Under the pieces are notes generated by a model that saw only the letters and a list, made by a program, of their open reading frames with translations, did not search any database and was not told the origin of the DNA. A DNA stretch of 64,000 bases from Plebeiibacterium marinum (GTDB lineage Bacteria > Bacteroidota > Bacteroidia > Bacteroidales > Marinilabiliaceae), in contig NZ_JAPDPI010000021.1 of the NCBI RefSeq assembly GCF_026013615.1, forward strand, positions 1-64,000, in the 5' to 3' direction. Position numbers and translations under genes: made by a program. Below, in pieces: positions 61,078 to 64,000 of the stretch. The stretch's first letter is position 1; each line of letters starts with the position of its first letter.

Positions 61078-62664
61078 ATGTGCGGATTTGCAGTTTACAC
61101 AGGAAGTGATATGATGGACAAACTACTGTTTGCCAGCGAGTTTAAAAACATTGAATACAGGGGACCTGATAATTCAATTGTAAAAGATTTTGGAAAAGAT
61201 GGTTGGATGGGATTCCACCGCTTAAGCATTATGGATGTTTCAAGCAATGGTAATCAGCCATTAACTTATAAGCATATCAATTTAGTTTGTAACGGAGAGG
61301 TATATAATTTTCAGCAATTAAGGAAACAATACGAACACAAATATGAATTTAAATCATCAAGTGATTGTGAAGCTATAATCCCTTTGTTTTTGGAAAAGGG
61401 GATTGAAGAAACAGCAAAATCATTAGATGCTGAGTTTGTATTTGTTATATATGATTCTGTTGCAAAAAAATATTTTGCGGCCCGAGATCCTATCGGTATC
61501 CGTCCATTATTTTATGGATACTCTGCAAATGGAGAAATCATGTTTGCCAGCGAAATGAAGACTTTACATTCTTTGTGTGAAGAAATCAAACAATTCCCTC
61601 CAGGACACTATTATGATGGAGAAGGTTTTCACTGTTACAAAGATATTTCTAAGGTTGAGAAATTTGTAGATCATGATCTTGAAGAAATATTTAAAAACAT
61701 AAATAAAAAACTTACAACAGGAATTGAGAAAAGGCTTCAGGCAGATGTACCTGTTGGTTTTTTATGTAGTGGTGGATTAGATTCCAGCCTTGTATGTGCT
61801 GTTGCTGCAAAAATGCTGGGTAAACCTATCAGAACCTTTGCTGTTGGTATTGAAGATGACCCAATTGACACAAAATATGCAAAGAAAGTTGCAGATTACC
61901 TGGGAGCAGAGCACACTGAAGTTTTATTTACAAAACAAGATATCTTCAATACACTTAGTACATTAATTTACAACATCGAAACCTGGGATATTACAACCAT
62001 CAGGGCTTCAATGGGAATGTACATGATTTGTAAATACATTAGTGAAAACACTGATGTAAAGGTTTTAATGACTGGTGAAATTGCCGATGAGATCCTTGGA
62101 TATAAATACACGGACTTTGCTCCTACACCAGAGGCTTTCCAGCAAGAAGCTGAAAAAAGGATTCGTGAAATCCACATGTATGATGTATTAAGAGCTGACA
62201 GATGTATTTCTTCTTGTGGACTAGAAGCTCGTGTTCCATTTGGCGATCTTGATTTTGTTGACTACATCATGAGTATTGACCCTGCCAAAAAAATGAACAC
62301 ATATGGTGAAGGAAAATACTTGTTACGTGCTGCTTTCGAAGGAGACTACCTGCCTCAGGAAATACTACATCGTGATAAAGCTGCTTTCTCTGATGCAGTA
62401 GGACACAGTTCGGTTGATTACCTTAAAGGCTATGCTGAAGAAATGTACTCTGATGAAGATTTGGCAAATGCTAAAGAAAAATACCCTACAAACACGCCGT
62501 TCACGAAAGAATCGTTAATGTATCGGGATATATTTGAAAAGCATTTCCCGGGAAGAGATGGCGTTATTAAAGATTTTTGGATGCCTAATAAAGAATGGGA
62601 AAATTGTAATGTTGATGATCCTAGTGCTCGTGTTTTACCCAACTATGGAGCTAGTGGGATATAA
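61078..62664 (+). CDS. asnB: Asparagine synthase (glutamine-hydrolysing), AsnB type
   Basis: A 528-aa enzyme making asparagine from aspartate, ATP and glutamine. Catalytic Cys2 starts the glutaminase domain (MCGFAVYTG; YRGPDN; CNGEVYNFQQLRKQY). The synthetase PP-loop is CSGGLDSSL (Ser231-Ser237), with GEIADEILGY and GLEARVPFGDLDFVDYIM further on. It has the usual domain order. A strong terminator follows. It is monocistronic behind a long spacer. Confidence 0.95.
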   Translation: MCGFAVYTGSDMMDKLLFASEFKNIEYRGPDNSIVKDFGKDGWMGFHRLSIMDVSSNGNQPLTYKHINLVCNGEVYNFQQLRKQYEHKYEFKSSSDCEAIIPLFLEKGIEETAKSLDAEFVFVIYDSVAKKYFAARDPIGIRPLFYGYSANGEIMFASEMKTLHSLCEEIKQFPPGHYYDGEGFHCYKDISKVEKFVDHDLEEIFKNINKKLTTGIEKRLQADVPVGFLCSGGLDSSLVCAVAAKMLGKPIRTFAVGIEDDPIDTKYAKKVADYLGAEHTEVLFTKQDIFNTLSTLIYNIETWDITTIRASMGMYMICKYISENTDVKVLMTGEIADEILGYKYTDFAPTPEAFQQEAEKRIREIHMYDVLRADRCISSCGLEARVPFGDLDFVDYIMSIDPAKKMNTYGEGKYLLRAAFEGDYLPQEILHRDKAAFSDAVGHSSVDYLKGYAEEMYSDEDLANAKEKYPTNTPFTKESLMYRDIFEKHFPGRDGVIKDFWMPNKEWENCNVDDPSARVLPNYGASGI

Positions 62665-62685
62665 AAAATAACATCTCTCAAATAC

Positions 62686-62724
62686 GAAAAGGGGCTTCCA
62701 ATTAATGGAGCCCCTTTTCTTTAT
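62686..62724. terminator. Bidirectional terminator between asnB and clpB
   Basis: GAAAAGGGGCT (62686-62696) pairs with AGCCCCTTTTC (62709-62719); inner pairs TCCA/TGGA extend the stem. T-rich tail on the plus strand and T-run in the stem on the minus strand. Confidence 0.88.
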
Positions 62725-62748
62725 TCCTCATTTCTATTGATATGTAAA

Positions 62749-64000
62749 CTAATTAGAAATAACCAATCTCTCGCCATCTGTGTCAATCATAATTTTATCA
62801 TCCTTATTTACATCATCTGCCAATATTCTTTTTGACATTTCATTTAATATGTTTTTTTGAACAACACGCTTAATTGGCCTAGCTCCAAATAGAGGGTCAA
62901 AACCAACATTTGCAATATATTCAACTGCCGAATCGGTTATATCAACGCTCACACCTTTTTTTTGCAAAGACCTTGTTAATACACCTATTTGAAGTAACAC
63001 AATTTCTTTTATTTCAGAATGACTTAAAGGGGTAAACATGATAACATCATCAATTCTATTTAAAAACTCTGGCCTGATAGTTTGCCTTAATAACTGAAAC
63101 ACCTCCGATTTCGACCTTTCAGATACATCAAACAAATCCTCTTCTTTAACACCTTCAAAGTTTTGCTGAATGATATGAGAACCCATATTTGATGTCATTA
63201 TTATAATGGTATTCTTAAAATCAACAACCCTCCCTTTATTATCCGTCAACCGTCCATCATCCAACACCTGAAGCAAAACATTGAACACATCAGGATGGGC
63301 TTTTTCTATCTCATCCAGCAATACAACCGAATATGGTTTTCGCCTCACCGCTTCCGTTAATTGGCCACCTTCATCATACCCAACATATCCAGGAGGCGCT
63401 CCTATCAACCTTGATACCGAATGCCTTTCCTGAAACTCTGACATATCTATTCGCGTCATCTTGTTTTCATCATCAAACAAAAAGGAAGCCAATGCTTTAG
63501 CTAACTCAGTTTTCCCCACTCCCGACATTCCAAGAAAAATAAATGAACCCACCGGTTTTTTCTCATCCTGCAGTCCAGCCCTACTCCTTCTGATGGCATT
63601 TGAAACCGCTTCAATTGCCTCGTTTTGTCCAACTACTCTTTTATGTAATTCTTCCTCAAGAGAAAGTAATTTTTCCTTTTCACTCTTCATCATTTTAGTA
63701 ATTGGAATCCCAGTCCAACGACTTATTACACCAGCGACATCTTCTGAATCCACTTCCTCTTTTAACATAGCATTTTCCGCCTGCTTTTTAGATAGCTCAT
63801 CTTTCAGACGCAAGATTTCTTCTTCTGCGGCCTTAATTTTGCCATAACGCAATTCTGCTACTTTATCAAACAGCCCTTCACGCTCTGCTTTTTCTGCTTC
63901 AAACTTAAACTGCTCAATATTTGATTTATGATTCTGGATCAAATCAACCACATTTTTTTCCTCCTGCCATTTTGCTCTCAAAGTGGATCTTTCATCTTTT
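62749..64000 (-). CDS. clpB: ATP-dependent chaperone ClpB, C-terminal part (5' end beyond window)
   Basis: Hexameric AAA+ disaggregase that works with DnaK. The visible ~417 residues hold the end of the coiled-coil middle domain (RAKWQEEKNVVDLIQNHKSNIEQFKFEAEKAE), the linker to the second AAA+ domain (GVISRWTGIPITKMMKSEKEKLL), Walker A GMSGVGKTELAKALA, Walker B LLDEIEKAHPDV, pore loop GYVGYDEGG, sensor-1 TSNMGSH, Arg finger region RPEFLNRID and sensor-2 GARPIKRVVQ. The reading frame is open to the edge, so the gene is cut by the window and not truncated in nature. No start codon is visible. Confidence 0.95.
   Translation of the reverse strand, partial: KDERSTLRAKWQEEKNVVDLIQNHKSNIEQFKFEAEKAEREGLFDKVAELRYGKIKAAEEEILRLKDELSKKQAENAMLKEEVDSEDVAGVISRWTGIPITKMMKSEKEKLLSLEEELHKRVVGQNEAIEAVSNAIRRSRAGLQDEKKPVGSFIFLGMSGVGKTELAKALASFLFDDENKMTRIDMSEFQERHSVSRLIGAPPGYVGYDEGGQLTEAVRRKPYSVVLLDEIEKAHPDVFNVLLQVLDDGRLTDNKGRVVDFKNTIIIMTSNMGSHIIQQNFEGVKEEDLFDVSERSKSEVFQLLRQTIRPEFLNRIDDVIMFTPLSHSEIKEIVLLQIGVLTRSLQKKGVSVDITDSAVEYIANVGFDPLFGARPIKRVVQKNILNEMSKRILADDVNKDDKIMIDTDGERLVISN

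Overview
The window is a 64-kb chromosomal segment of a Bacteroidota bacterium, probably a Bacteroidales/Marinilabiliales-like marine or anaerobic lineage. The lineage within the phylum is inference. The evidence is: AT-rich DNA; promoters of the TTG-N19/20-TAnnTTTG type (clearest at 2174-2204 and 58646-58675); two proteins with type IX secretion (T9SS) C-terminal sorting domains; PPi-type phosphofructokinases; an ACR3/ArsC/ArsR arsenic operon; and many ECF-sigma, RND and golvesin-type proteins. No rRNA, tRNA, CRISPR array, transposase or integrase was recognised.

Layout. 1-316: non-coding, with a dispersed repeat. 317-1981(-): secreted T9SS nuclease/phosphatase. 2174-4440(+): BlaI/BlaR1-like regulator and membrane protease behind a double operator. 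4726-6423: pseudouridine synthase. 6535-7995: YfcC-type transporter. 7989-9040(-): PlsC acyltransferase and a Cys-cluster protein. 9041-10577: unexplained spacer with inverted repeats, 7-bp-phased repeats, one orphan 84-aa protein and further copies of the dispersed repeat. 10578-14133(-): CorA, FolD, Ffh. 14369-23294(+): SNF2 helicase, DUF2807, DUF1015, YggS, DHOD-like protein and two unknown envelope proteins. 23350-32431(-): UvrA, the ars operon, a T9SS BNR-like protein and a GT2/GT39 pair. 32612-33579: YchJ and a pentapeptide protein. 33720-49269(-): large export cluster. 49466-51542(-): ECF sigma, putative anti-sigma and two Spy/CpxP-like proteins. 51780-54756(+): sensor kinase and RsmE. 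54757-58592: Rrf2 regulator and two phosphofructokinases. 58697-60547: GT2, a small protein and an ECF sigma. 61078-62664: AsnB. 62749-64000: ClpB, cut by the window edge.

The most remarkable region is 33720-49269, seven genes read in one direction: ABC ATPase, ABC-2 permease with a degenerate M1-peptidase ectodomain and golvesin-like domain, TolC-like factor, RND membrane-fusion lipoprotein, RND permease, a 1571-aa RND permease fused to an ABC ATPase, and an ABC-2 permease. In the fusion, the first strand of the ABC domain seems to be separated from the rest by about 175 residues of membrane-spanning sequence. The fused ATPase is a close paralogue of the free ATPase at the head of the cluster. 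This reads as one export machine combining a proton-driven RND pump with an ABC module. An ECF-sigma/Spy envelope-stress block lies just upstream.

A second unexplained theme is DNA phased in 7-bp units. At least nine intergenic spacers hold degenerate tandem heptamers, each spacer with its own word. The dispersed repeat at 46-220 and 10133-10303 is itself gap-free over 126 bp (18 x 7) and contains the same kind of array.

Several start codons were moved inward from the longest possible frame because a promoter, signal peptide or family-typical N-terminus favours the shorter form; each case is explained in its entry.
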